Below the pieces are notes generated by a model that did no database searches, was not told the origin of the DNA, and saw only the letters and a program-made list of their open reading frames with translations. From CAYFLR01 sp964343805 (lineage in GTDB: Bacteria; Bdellovibrionota_B; Oligoflexia; CAYFLR01), in contig CAYFLR010000063.1 in assembly GCA_964343805.1 (NCBI GenBank), forward strand, positions 1 through 34,721: 34,721 nt of DNA, given 5' to 3'. Shown here piece after piece: positions 17,290 through 26,334 of the stretch (position 1 is the stretch's first letter; the number at the start of each line of letters is the position of its first letter). The position numbers and the translations under genes were made by a program.

Positions 17290-18117
17290 TTAATGTGTCA
17301 AAAACAGAGGGCAGTCGGCTTGCTTAATGGCATTTAAAGTGGTGCTGCCAAACATTTTTTGACTCACTAAACTTTTAGAACTGTCACCCAATACAATTAA
17401 ATCGGTATTTAGTTCTTTGGCAAAAGGAAGTAACGATTCCTGAGGTGGTGTTTCTCTGGAAAAGACATTGGCTTCAAATCCATGAGCCTGACAATAGGCT
17501 TTCGCATCAGATAAGAGCCTATCAGCCTCCCGTGCATTTTTATTAAAGCAAACAATATTTAGTTTGGCGTTGGGCCAAAGTCTCATCTGAATAAACCTTT
17601 TCATGGCTTTGGCTGATTCCATAGATCCACTATAGGCAATTAAAATATTATCAATTGAGATGAATTGATCTGAAACCGCATAGATGGGACGTACTCCTTC
17701 TTGAAAAACTCTGAGTACCTGATTTTCAGGGTCATCTAATAATCCATAATCAAACAATCCTTGCAAACCTAAGACAGTCAAATCGAAGTAACGACTGTGA
17801 TTGATGATCGCATCAAACTCATCACCTTCTTCCTGGATAATATTGTAGGGAATCTTGGCCTCTTTACACTGTGATTCGAATAGTGCGATAGACTTTCTAA
17901 TTCCTTCATTCACTATCTTGATACGGTTTTGCCTTATGTTTTTTGCCTGATCTCCTGCTCCTGCTGGAACGGGACCTACATTTCTTAAACGATCTTCATT
18001 AAAAACTGTGACTGCAAGTATCTCTGCCTCATGAGGTTTGGCAATATCAATCGCTCTTTTAACCGCTGTTTCGCTATAGGAGTTGGCTCCTAATCCTACC
18101 AATATTCTCTTAATCAT
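17290..18117 (-). CDS. Tandem universal stress protein (two UspA domains)
   Basis: 275 residues in two UspA domains (about 1-145 and 150-275). Domain 1 begins with the typical ILVGLGANSYSETAVKRAI strand-helix. Domain 2 begins ILIAYSGSMESAKAMKRF and ends with DLIVLGDSS...FGSTTLNAI...CPLFL, close to the G2xG9xG(S/T) nucleotide site. ATP binding is therefore more likely in domain 2. The ATG follows AAAGGA with 7-nt spacing. It is monocistronic between a -24/-12 promoter with phased upstream repeats and a hairpin, which suggests its own activator-dependent stress or energy-state control. Confidence 0.93.
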   Translation of the reverse strand: MIKRILVGLGANSYSETAVKRAIDIAKPHEAEILAVTVFNEDRLRNVGPVPAGAGDQAKNIRQNRIKIVNEGIRKSIALFESQCKEAKIPYNIIQEEGDEFDAIINHSRYFDLTVLGLQGLFDYGLLDDPENQVLRVFQEGVRPIYAVSDQFISIDNILIAYSGSMESAKAMKRFIQMRLWPNAKLNIVCFNKNAREADRLLSDAKAYCQAHGFEANVFSRETPPQESLLPFAKELNTDLIVLGDSSKSLVSQKMFGSTTLNAIKQADCPLFLTH

Positions 18118-18186
18118 ATATTTATCCTTTGTTTAGAGTTCACCTTCATGGCCACCTTTTTAAAGATGTGGCTTACCCTTCTAACA

Positions 18187-18201
18187 GCAAGATTTGTGCC
18201 A
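18187..18201 (-). promoter_or_regulatory. Sigma-54 (-24/-12) promoter of the universal stress gene
   Basis: On the minus strand TGGCAC, AAATC, TTGC followed by T: an exact match to TGGCAC-N5-TTGCW with GG and GC 10 nt apart. The transcription start would be near 18175, 58 nt before the ATG. Confidence 0.75.
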
Positions 18202-18243
18202 GAAAATTAATTTTGTATATTACAAGAGTGGTAGGGCTGAAAG

Positions 18244-18313
18244 GTTTCACTGTTTCAATCTGAATAGGGTTGGATGTTTCAGAGGTGTTTCAGATTTGTT
18301 TCAAGGTGTTTCA
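18244..18313 (-). repeat. TGAAAC repeat array, candidate enhancer for the sigma-54 promoter
   Basis: Six copies of TGAAAC on the minus strand (GTTTCA starts at 18244, 18252, 18276, 18287, 18298 and 18308). The last four are 11, 11 and 10 bp apart, one helical turn each, and lie about 101-138 nt upstream of the predicted start. The first copy overlaps the stop codon of the upstream hybrid kinase. The arrangement fits cooperative binding of an enhancer-binding activator on one face of the DNA. Confidence 0.6.
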
Positions 18314-21104
18314 GTCTTCAATGTGCTTTTTTACATAAGAGAGTAGTAAATCATATCTAACGGGCTTAGTTAGGTAGGCATCACACCCCGATTCAAGAGC
18401 CCGGTCTAGATCTTGTCGTAAAGCTTGAGCAGTCACTGCAATAATGGGAGTGGGCTTTAAGCTTTCTTCCTTTTCAATGATTCGAATCTGCTCGGTAGCT
18501 GTGTAACCATCCATAATAGGCATTAACAGATCCATTAAGATGAGATCAATATGATCATTTTGGAACCTTTTCACAGCCTCTTCTCCATTGTTAGCTAATA
18601 CAATATGGTAGGGTGCACTTTCTAAAAAGGCAGATAGTACNNNNNNNNNNTTGGTTTTCTGGAGAATCGTCTACAATGAGGATTGTGTGTTTTGTTTCTA
18701 CAGATTGGGCTAAGGGAGATTTAGACCTGGCAGATTCTTTGGAATTTATAATGGCTTGAGTATCTTGTTTGAGAGGTAATAGTAGAGCAAAAACAGTTCC
18801 ATTCTTTGAGGTTTCTTCAATAAAAAGGTTTCCATTCATAGCAGCGGTGAGATGTTTGCAAATTGTTAACCCGAGGCCTGTCCCTCCATATTGTCTGGTG
18901 GTTGAAGGATCTCCTTGAACAAAAGGATGGAAAATTTGATCAAGATTATCCTTTGAAATTCCAATTCCAGTATCTTTCACTCGAAATGCCAATTGGTTTT
19001 TGGAACTCATATCAACAGTAAGATTGACCTCTCCTTTTTGGGTAAACTTGAGGGCGTTGTTCACCAAATTCAAGAGGATTTGCTGAATCCGATTGGGATC
19101 TCCACTGATGGTTTTAGGAACTAGAGGATCGATTTTAGATTTTAATTCGATGTTTTTATCTTGAGCTATCAAAGCTTGCATTCGAACTGTTTTGCCAATT
19201 AAATCTTCCAGATTGAAAGAAACTTCTTCTAAATCTAATTGACCTGCTTCAATTTTAGATAGATCTAAAACATCATTTATTAATGAGAGAAGAGCTTCTC
19301 CTGCTTTATTGGAAACAGATAAATACGATTTTTGCCGATCCGAAAGGTCGCTTTTTTCTAAAATTTGGTTCATTCCGATGATAGAATTGAGGGGAGTTCT
19401 GATCTCATGACTCACGGCTGCAAGGAAATTACTTTTGGCTATGTTAGCTGAGTTCGCACTGTCACGAGCCTCGATTAATTCCTCTTCCACTTTTTTTCTT
19501 TCTGAAATATCTGTAGAGGTAACTAGCAATACCGCTTTTTGATCCACCCCATGAATGGGAATGACTCGACTCTCAAAATACCTTTTTTGTCCATCAGGAC
19601 CATCATGTGTTGTTTCATAGTGACTGGGCTGATGACTTTTTAAGGTATATTCCAAACTTTCTTCTGCGACACTTTTTTGGTCTTGGGCTAAATCAGGGAG
19701 ATAAAGGCCAATGATTTCATCCATCTTAAGACCCGGGACACATCGATTCATGAATACGATTTTAAATTCTTTATCCAAGGTCATAATATAGTCAGGAGAG
19801 TTTTCCGCTAATGTTTGAAACCGGTTTTCGCTGACCAGTTTATCTTGCTCTGCTCGCTTTTGATCGGTTATATCGGTAATACATCCTAGCATCCGGTTTG
19901 GTTTTCTTCCGAAATTGTCTGCGGCTTTTCCTCGACTTAAAATCCACTTGTATTGTCCATCTTTTGCCATAAGACGGATTTCGATTTGATAGGGTTTGCC
20001 CTCTTCAAGATGTTTTTTCAAGGCCTCTTCAACTAGCGGTCGATCTTCCGGGTGGAGGCGGTCAAAAAATGAAGAGGCCACATTGGGAAGCTCATCATCT
20101 TTAAATCCAAGGATCTCTTTCCATCTCGGTGAAAGGTAATCCTCATTGGTGATCATATTCCAGTCCCATATACCATCATTAACTGCCAGTTCTGCCAATT
20201 TATAGCGTTCTGCTTGCATTCGATTTAAATGAGTAATAATAGCTATGAAGAGGGCAAAAAAGAAGGTTGTGCCTAAAAAAAGTTGTAAACTAATAATGTG
20301 GTCTGCGGTGGTTGTTCCCATGGCGGCAAAAGGACCTAGTTGGGCTCGAGTGCACCCTATGGTAATAATAGCCGTCAAAAATGAGAGCAGAGAGACTCCT
20401 TGCAATTCATACCTTATGGCGGCAAAGAAGATGAAGGGTAATATTAAGTAGGGATAGAAATAAATATCAGACGAATCTAAAACAGAACTATAAAAAACCA
20501 ATAGAGTTATTATGAGCAAAGAAAAGGATATGGCTAGGAACTCTGGGAGGCGCTTTTTATCGAGATTCTCATTAAACCAGTTCGGGTCATTCCACCAGCA
20601 TAGAATCAAAGGAACGGTGTACATAATTCCTAGGCTAGCTGAAGTAAACCAAAGGCGATAAATTTTGAAAAAAGATGTACCTTTAGAGAATAAAAGAGTC
20701 GTCCCAGTCCCCGCAATGGATGTAATGAGAGGAACAAGGATGCAAGCTATTATAAAAAATAGAAAAGCCGATTTTATTTGGGTAAAGGCTTTAGCTCCTA
20801 AAGCGAATCTATTGACTAACAGTGCACCGATTAGCCCTTCAGAGAAATTGACCAGGAGATATGAGATGGAAAGTAATAACGGGCGCTCCATTATAAGATC
20901 ACCCAAAAGGTCTAAAGGTGCTAATAACAAACAAATTCTTAACCACTGCTTCTTTTCTGTGAGTAAGAAAAGTGCGAGTAAAAAGCCAGAGGGCGGCCAC
21001 CAAACTGAGATATGTTCAGGTTGAATGACGAGCTGAAGGCTGAGTTCTTTTACCAAAAAATAAGAAATAGCCAGGAAAATCATTTTTAAGAAGGTCAGTT
21101 GCAT
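18311..21104 (-). CDS. Hybrid histidine kinase: MASE1-PAS-PAS-HisKA-HATPase-REC (crosses N gap)
   Basis: About 930 residues. An N-terminal MASE1 sensor with eight or more membrane helices (WWPPSGFLLALF near the first loop) is followed by two PAS domains, HisKA (AVSHEIRTPLNSIIG), HATPase (NLVNNALKF, DTGIGIS, GGTGLGLTICK) and REC. The gap falls just after DDSPENQ. The frame resumes directly at VLSAFLE, with the phosphoacceptor in LILMDLLMPIMDG and Lys in TKPV. Both edges are flush in codon phase, so the true gap is a multiple of three, probably one residue. The start is placed at ATG 21104 (GTG 21113 possible), because the frame upstream overlaps the end of a sufE-like gene. MASE1 senses unknown signals at the inner membrane. 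Confidence 0.9.
18641..18650. other. Assembly gap (10 N) in the MASE1 kinase receiver
   Basis: Ten N split one receiver domain into two apparent ORFs. Comparison with the usual DDSPENQ-LLxxAYL pattern of such receivers suggests only about 3 nt are really missing. Confidence 0.95.
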
Positions 21105-21114
21105 CCCATTCACT

Positions 21115-21318
21115 CTAGGTAAAATTTTGAATTCGTTCCACCATGGCAATGAGTCCATTGACGATCAAGGAATCGCTCTCGGCTTTGAATTCTATTCGTG
21201 CCGGATCGACTTCTGTTTTCTGGAGGGTCATATGGACCATACTTAAACAACCGGGTACGCGGTTTGTCTCTGTCTTTTCATCCTCAGCTAATTTAGTGAT
21301 TTTAATACTTCCTACAAT
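21115..21318 (-). pseudogene. sufE: Truncated sufE-like gene
   Basis: 67 codons open between stops, unmistakably SufE-like. TNRVPGC carries the active-site Cys that accepts sulfur from SufS; FKAESDSLIVNGLIA is the conserved middle; and AMVERIQ matches the C-terminal end of the family. The normal protein is ~140 residues. Here there is no ATG, GTG or TTG start before the Cys, and some 50 residues between the middle and the C-terminal helix are gone. Both flanks of the lost part normally carry an NGLxA motif, and the junction reads NGLIAMVERI, so loss between two similar sequences is likely. It ends 2 nt before a possible GTG start of the MASE1 kinase. Confidence 0.7.
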
Positions 21319-21397
21319 CTATATATGTTTCTACCCCTTATTTAACACTCAGATCCAGTTTAGTAAAACCCAATTCTTTCCTTCTGGTATAACTAGT

Positions 21398-22651
21398 CTA
21401 AGATCCATAAGTATTATATAGGAATTGAGCGGCATTTTCGGGCCCATTCCAATTCATAAGTTGGTTTTTAAACTTAGAAATTTCTGATTTTGCGTTTTTA
21501 TCTGATAGCAATACTTCGATGGATGATAGGATCTTTTCAACCGTGACTTTCTTTTTGTTTAGCCTTACTGCGAAGCCCTTTCTTACACAAGCATCGATAT
21601 TTGCTTGTTGTTCCGGATGCATTCCAACTCCAACAAATGGTGTTTCCGAAAGGCAGGCATTCATGACGGTATTTTGTCCACCATGAAGAACTGAAATATC
21701 TGCCATAGGGTTCACCTTGTCGGCAGGAATAAAGTCAGTCACAATGACATTCTCAGGTATATTAACATTTAAATGTTTAATATTCCCTTTTACAGGGGCT
21801 ATCACTCGATAAGGTTTATTTCTAAATCCTTCTATTATTTTTGCTATCAACTTTGGTTTACCAGAACTCCCCATGGCGAAATAAACTATTGGCCTATCCT
21901 TTGGGATGTTTAAGACCACGCTTGGAATCTCTCCTTTTAATCTTAAAGGAAGTGGACCAATATAGTGATGATTAGGATGTAGTATTTTAAAATTTACCCA
22001 TTCTGGAATATCAGCTAAAAGTGTATGATCCCCTTCTATGAGTTCGATGAAACTATTGAACTTCTTCAATCCATACTTTTTACCCACTTTATTGTAAGCT
22101 TTGATGGGGCGATCTAATTTCAAAATGAGTTTATTCACAAATCGATCTAATTGCTCCTTAGACCAAAACCAGTGAAGCCAAAAGAAGTTGGTTCGATCCG
22201 GCCAAGATTGTAAACCGGCCTCGTAGTATTCTCTCACTGATGTGGAGTGGAGGACATTGACGAAAGGAACCTGAGCAATTCTTGCAGAAAGAGTTACACT
22301 CAAGCACCAGCCGGTCAATACAGCCGCTGGATTAATCTCTTTAAAAAATTCAACTTCCCTTGGAACTCTCTCTTCCAGTTCCTGCTCGTTTAAATATCCA
22401 ATGGTATTTAAAGTTTCTCCACTTAAAGCTTTTCTTAAATAAGCTAGCTTTTTCTCACTTAAGGCGGGCTCCATTTTTTTGAGTTGAAAACCCTCATCTA
22501 AAATCACTTTTTCAAATTTACCACCGTAACTCATAAATAAAATATCAAAATGATTTTTAGCCACTCGGGCAATTTCTACCATTCGTCCTACTTCAGCCAA
22601 GTTATAGCCAGCAACGGCAAAAACTAAGGTGCGTCTCACTTTTGATTCCAT
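21398..22651 (-). CDS. UGT/MGT-like GT-B glycosyltransferase
   Basis: 417 residues. The C-terminal domain has the GT1 nucleotide-sugar pattern: IVYFAMGSSG near 255-264, DFIPADKVNP near 306-315, HGGQNT at 323-328, and GMHPEQQANI at 343-352, where the Glu-Gln pair contacts the sugar. The N-terminal domain would bind the acceptor. Relatives transfer sugars to macrolides, sterols, lipids or flavonoids; the acceptor here is unknown. Its start lies 16 nt inside the upstream flavoprotein gene, so it is the third gene of the padR operon. Glycosylation of a toxic compound or of a lipid is plausible. Confidence 0.88.
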   Translation of the reverse strand: MESKVRRTLVFAVAGYNLAEVGRMVEIARVAKNHFDILFMSYGGKFEKVILDEGFQLKKMEPALSEKKLAYLRKALSGETLNTIGYLNEQELEERVPREVEFFKEINPAAVLTGWCLSVTLSARIAQVPFVNVLHSTSVREYYEAGLQSWPDRTNFFWLHWFWSKEQLDRFVNKLILKLDRPIKAYNKVGKKYGLKKFNSFIELIEGDHTLLADIPEWVNFKILHPNHHYIGPLPLRLKGEIPSVVLNIPKDRPIVYFAMGSSGKPKLIAKIIEGFRNKPYRVIAPVKGNIKHLNVNIPENVIVTDFIPADKVNPMADISVLHGGQNTVMNACLSETPFVGVGMHPEQQANIDACVRKGFAVRLNKKKVTVEKILSSIEVLLSDKNAKSEISKFKNQLMNWNGPENAAQFLYNTYGS

Positions 22652-24036
22652 AGTTCCCCCTTTTTAGCTTGAGATAATGTTTTTTTAAAAGGGTTGAGCA
22701 TGAATGTTGTCATGGTTTTATACATCTTTCTTTTAATAAATGGAATGCTGGTTATCCAATAGATCAGGGTCATAGAGAGCCTTTTGATCCAAAGGTCTTG
22801 GGGAAAATCATAAAGTTTATGATTTTTATAAAATCGATGATCTGCTCTAAAGATAATTTTGAGATGATCAAAAATATCATCGCGGAATATCTTCAATCCT
22901 CCATCACGTAGAAAGCTTTTTGATAGTTCGATGTTATTATCACTATTATAAACGAGTCTCTGTGCGAGACTTTGCATTCTCTGCACTATAAGATCTCCAT
23001 CATTAGATTCATCAGACACAAAACCATTGTGCTGTGAACCTTGCCATTCTGTGTAGGATGTCAGTATATGTTTGGCATTGTCTAACTGGGAGATAGGCCC
23101 TGATATCAGAAAGGCAAATTGTTTGCGATCTAAGGTCGGCTGATGGGTATTGAAAAAACTCCGGTCGAAAAATCTTTGCCAAATGGAAGACAAATAACGA
23201 TCTCTTATTGTACCTGCAAATACGATAATATCTGCTTTTGTCACCTTACTTTTGAAGAAACTCATATAGTCATCTTTGTCCTGATAGACACATTGATTCT
23301 TATCACCACATTTCAGACAACCCAGACAATGATTGACTTTCAGGGTTGAGAGTTCAATCACCCTTGCAGGTGCTTCTAGAAACTGATTGAATGACTCAAT
23401 CATATTTTTAATATTCCCTTTTAATTCATCCACGAGTATTAGAACTGTTTTTTCGGTTTGAATTTTCTTAATTTCAGTTTTTGGCAAGTCGAGTGAGGAT
23501 CCTTTTGAGTGCTCGATAGGTTTATGTTCAATTGGTAGTTTGACTTGGTTCTTAACTGTCCAGTCTAACAGTTCCATAAAACTGCAGAGTTCCTGCTGAC
23601 CTGACTTTTTAGTAAGGTCGTCCATTTTAGGAGAATGTCTGCCTATGTAGCTCATTTTTAAATCATCACAAATACTATGAATATAGTTGTGTGCCGCATG
23701 ATCGAAAAAATGAATCGAGGTACTTAGAGAGGCTGTATATTTACCTTCAAAATAGGACTGCGCCTTGCGTTCAAATAGGAGTTCAATAAACCGTTTATAA
23801 TTGGAATGAACCAAACAAAAGTACAGAGGGAAAGCCCAAATGATTAAATCTGCCTTGCGTATTTTTTCCATCAATGCTTGAAATTCAACGGTCTTGTTCT
23901 CGAATTTCTTTAAATAAAAAGCGGGGTATTCAACTTGAAAAGTATGTTGCGGATAGCGGACTTGTAGATACTCTATGTATTGCATGGTTACACTTTTGTT
24001 TCCTTTAGGGCTTCCGCCCAAAACCATGACTTTCAT
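22636..24036 (-). CDS. Double flavodoxin-like protein with a [4Fe-4S] motif in domain 2
   Basis: 466 residues in two NAD(P)H-dependent FMN-reductase-like domains. Domain 1 (1-165) has the phosphate loop GGSPKGNKS at 7-15 and WAFPLYF near 67-73. Domain 2 (195-365) has the compact cluster C237-x2-C240-x2-C243-x5-C249, as in iron-sulfur flavoproteins (Isf), and a loop DRYLSSIWQRFFDR. The last ~100 residues are basic, with a hydrophobic stretch (about 425-455) that may touch the membrane. It overlaps padR by 4 nt and the glycosyltransferase by 16 nt. Electron transfer to, or reduction of, a quinone-like or xenobiotic substrate is inferred. Confidence 0.82.
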   Translation of the reverse strand: MKVMVLGGSPKGNKSVTMQYIEYLQVRYPQHTFQVEYPAFYLKKFENKTVEFQALMEKIRKADLIIWAFPLYFCLVHSNYKRFIELLFERKAQSYFEGKYTASLSTSIHFFDHAAHNYIHSICDDLKMSYIGRHSPKMDDLTKKSGQQELCSFMELLDWTVKNQVKLPIEHKPIEHSKGSSLDLPKTEIKKIQTEKTVLILVDELKGNIKNMIESFNQFLEAPARVIELSTLKVNHCLGCLKCGDKNQCVYQDKDDYMSFFKSKVTKADIIVFAGTIRDRYLSSIWQRFFDRSFFNTHQPTLDRKQFAFLISGPISQLDNAKHILTSYTEWQGSQHNGFVSDESNDGDLIVQRMQSLAQRLVYNSDNNIELSKSFLRDGGLKIFRDDIFDHLKIIFRADHRFYKNHKLYDFPQDLWIKRLSMTLIYWITSIPFIKRKMYKTMTTFMLNPFKKTLSQAKKGELWNQK

Positions 24037-24599
24037 AAGCTCTCCTCATTTTTATAGGATTGCATTAAGGCAAGCGTTTCATTGCACCAGTTTATTTGTG
24101 CTTTCGAGGTGTGCTTGCCGTTACTAAGGGTTATTTTCCAAAAAAGTTTTTCTTCGCTGTTATTGAGTTCCTCCTCATCGAGATGCTTTTCGATGCCTTG
24201 GTAAACATTCAGCAACTCTTCATGTCTCTTTTTAGCCATCTCTATCTTTTCGATAATATTTTCCTTTGAAATGAGCTTTCCAAAAAAGAGCTTCAATAAG
24301 AGCTCATAGCGATTCTTCTCAGGTTCAGCAGGTAATGATAGCCATTCAACCAGCTCTTTTCGACCTGCTGCGGTGATGGTGTAAATATTTTTTGAAGGTC
24401 TACTTTCGTGGTGTTTGACCTGTTTGGTGATGAGCTTGGCTTTCTCCAATTCATTGAGTGTTGGATAAAGTCGGCCAAAGTTTTCACTCCAAAAAAAGGT
24501 AATACTGGTGTCGATAAATTTTTTGATGTCGTATCCTGACATGGGTTTGACAGTTAAAAAGCCAAGAATAGAAAATTTAGTTCGGTTAATGCGTTTCAT
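24033..24599 (-). CDS. PadR-family transcriptional regulator
   Basis: 188 residues. The N-terminal winged helix (about 8-88) has the family marks 'ILGFLTVKPMSGYDIKK', 'GRLYPTLNELEKAKLI' and 'YTITAAGRKELVEWL'. The C-terminal half (95-185) is the helical dimerisation region of the Vir-like PadR subgroup. ATG at 24599 follows AGGAG with 5-nt spacing. It is the first gene of the operon and overlaps the flavoprotein gene (ATGA). PadR proteins usually repress their own operon and release on binding a small aromatic or drug-like ligand; the inverted repeat just upstream fits that. Confidence 0.92.
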   Translation of the reverse strand: MKRINRTKFSILGFLTVKPMSGYDIKKFIDTSITFFWSENFGRLYPTLNELEKAKLITKQVKHHESRPSKNIYTITAAGRKELVEWLSLPAEPEKNRYELLLKLFFGKLISKENIIEKIEMAKKRHEELLNVYQGIEKHLDEEELNNSEEKLFWKITLSNGKHTSKAQINWCNETLALMQSYKNEESL

Positions 24600-24609
24600 A
24601 GGATCTCCT

Positions 24610-24658
24610 CTATATCTTCATAATATATTATAGCAGCATATATATCATAAAGATATAG
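24610..24658 (-). promoter_or_regulatory. Candidate PadR operator and promoter
   Basis: Perfect 9-bp inverted arms CTATATCTT (24610-24618) and AAGATATAG (24650-24658), with centres 40 bp apart, frame an AT-rich core. On the minus strand a TATAAT (24632-24627) lies between the arms, 28 nt from the padR start. A dimer on each arm, or one bridging them, would block RNA polymerase. It differs from the classic ATGT-N8-ACAT PadR site. Confidence 0.5.
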
Positions 24659-24672
24659 TAATTTGATAACAT

Positions 24673-24687
24673 GCTGTAAATGTGCCA
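24673..24687 (-). promoter_or_regulatory. Imperfect -24/-12-like element upstream of padR
   Basis: Minus strand TGGCAC-N5-CAGC: a perfect -24 box and correctly spaced GC, but CA instead of TT in the -12 box. May be chance; it would place the start near 24661, upstream of the inverted repeat. Confidence 0.2.
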
Positions 24688-24737
24688 TATTTAATGAGCC
24701 ATTTTAATGTCCATTGAGAAGAATAGGATCCCAGGTA

Positions 24738-25628
24738 ATGAAAAGTAAAATTTTGTTAGCAACTCTCCTTCTAAGTATTTTTGTATCATGTAAAAAAAGG
24801 GATCACTCACAGGCTCAAGTAAAATCAGGAATTGTTCCATTTGATAAAAAGGGATCGAAAGTCGTTCTATCCAAAATTACCGAAGAAAAAAATAGAGAGA
24901 AAATTACCTTTATATTATGCGATTTACCTGAAAATAGAAGAGATAATGACTTTGCTAATCTTTGGTCCTTCTGTAAAAGGAAATCCCGTGATGAACTTGT
25001 TTACCAAAGTGAGCTCAAAGAATTTCTCACCTATGGTTTAGCGAGTAACTTTCAAAAATACTACGCGGGCAACAATTTTGACCCCCACTTTTGGAACTTA
25101 ACCAGTGAGGAAAAAAACGAGCTCATTAAAGAAGCAGAAAGCAAAGATAAGCTCGATTATGCCGAAGGTTGTCCTTTTTTCATCCCTTTAGCGGCTAGCA
25201 TCTGTTATCTTTTTAATGACTTCACCTCCTTAGATAAAAGAGAGAGGGCTCGGCGAAAAGCAATTGAAGTGGCAGATGATATTTATCAAGAAATTCGGGC
25301 TGCTTTAGATAAATTTATCACTCAATCTAAAAAGGGAGTTGTGACTGATTATAGAGGAAAAGAGGATGATAATGTTTCCCAAATCCACTACCTAATAGGA
25401 TTGAAGATCACTGCAGATATTGAAGAGCGAATTGAAAAAGAAAAATGTGATAAAGATGAAAAGGCAGTTTGGATCAGTAATGATGAAGATCCAGCTGCCT
25501 ATTGTGGGAAGGTTTTTGAAATGGCTACTTATCAATCCGATGCTATTGCTGCAATTGATGAAAGGTGCTTTAGAGTTTTTATCGGTGCCAGTCCTCGTTG
25601 TGGATATCCATTATTTGAGCATAACTAA
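24738..25628 (+). CDS. Lipoprotein of unknown function
   Basis: 296 residues from the ATG at 24738 (an upstream in-frame TTG at 24714 is less likely). Signal with FVS|C at Cys 18, a canonical lipobox. The mature protein is strongly charged and mostly helical (many Lys/Glu), with Cys in ILCDLP, SFCKRK, GCPFF, SICYLF, KCDKD, AYCGK, RCFRV and PRCGY, suggesting several disulfides. No family recognised. It lies 21 nt upstream of the tag gene on the same strand and is divergent from the padR operon, so the 138-nt spacer between them may serve both directions. Confidence 0.78.
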   Translation: MKSKILLATLLLSIFVSCKKRDHSQAQVKSGIVPFDKKGSKVVLSKITEEKNREKITFILCDLPENRRDNDFANLWSFCKRKSRDELVYQSELKEFLTYGLASNFQKYYAGNNFDPHFWNLTSEEKNELIKEAESKDKLDYAEGCPFFIPLAASICYLFNDFTSLDKRERARRKAIEVADDIYQEIRAALDKFITQSKKGVVTDYRGKEDDNVSQIHYLIGLKITADIEERIEKEKCDKDEKAVWISNDEDPAAYCGKVFEMATYQSDAIAAIDERCFRVFIGASPRCGYPLFEHN

Positions 25629-25649
25629 AGAATCAAAATCGGATCTAAC

Positions 25650-26228
25650 ATGAATAAGAAAAAAAGATGTGAATGGTGCCTGTCGAATGAAATCTACATA
25701 AAATATCATGACGAAGAGTGGGGAGTCCCTGTCCATGATGATAAGAAGTTATTTGAGTTTCTTATTTTAGAAGGAGCTCAAGCCGGCTTAAGTTGGTTGA
25801 CCATTTTAAAAAAGCGAGAAGGGTATCGAAAAGCCTTTGCTAATTTTGACGTTAAGAAGGTCGCTAAATTCTCTGAAGAAAAAATCCAGCAACTGCTTTT
25901 AGATCCGAGTATTATCAGGAATAAACTCAAAGTGAGAGCCGCAGTTAATGCCAGAGCTTTTCTAAAAGTTCAAGAAGAGTTCGGTAGTTTTGCTAGCTAC
26001 AGCTGGCAATTTGTAGGGGGAAAACCTATTACTAATCATTGGAAGAAGCTAGATGATATTCCTGCCACTTCCAAAGAATCCGATGCTTTCAGCAAAGACC
26101 TAAAGAAAAGAGGTTTCAAGTTCGTTGGGTCTACTATTATGTATGCACATATGCAGGCGGTCGGGATGGTGAATGATCATCTGGTGGATTGCTTTAGATA
26201 TATGGAACGCTCTGATTCGGATCGCTGA
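25650..26228 (+). CDS. tag: DNA-3-methyladenine glycosylase I
   Basis: 192 residues, the normal length. It removes N3-methyladenine from DNA as the first step of base excision repair. The zinc site is intact: Cys 7 (KRCEWC), His 20 (YHDEEWG), His 177 and Cys 181 (NDHLVDC). The base-pocket motif 'LFEFLILEGAQAGLSWLTIL' holds the conserved Glu 41 and Trp 49, and 'KFVGSTIMYAHMQAVGMVNDH' is typical. It follows the lipoprotein gene by 21 nt, probably on one transcript, though a functional link is not evident. Confidence 0.95.
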   Translation: MNKKKRCEWCLSNEIYIKYHDEEWGVPVHDDKKLFEFLILEGAQAGLSWLTILKKREGYRKAFANFDVKKVAKFSEEKIQQLLLDPSIIRNKLKVRAAVNARAFLKVQEEFGSFASYSWQFVGGKPITNHWKKLDDIPATSKESDAFSKDLKKRGFKFVGSTIMYAHMQAVGMVNDHLVDCFRYMERSDSDR

Positions 26229-26334
26229 GCTATTTATTCCTGCCGACTGAGTTTGCATTTCTTTTAAGAATTCATTTTATCTTCCGATAGATTAGCTGAA
26301 TCAGTATATCAAAGATCAGTACATAGGTGGATGA

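Noticed and set aside
18244..18313. CRISPR-like or coding tandem repeat
   Set aside because: Units are only 6 bp with 4-5 bp variable spacers and the frame is closed by the kinase stop codon; a protein-binding array fits better.
21143..21421. 92-codon plus-strand ORF
   Set aside because: It is antisense to the sufE-like frame, has no ribosome site and shows no recognisable protein features.
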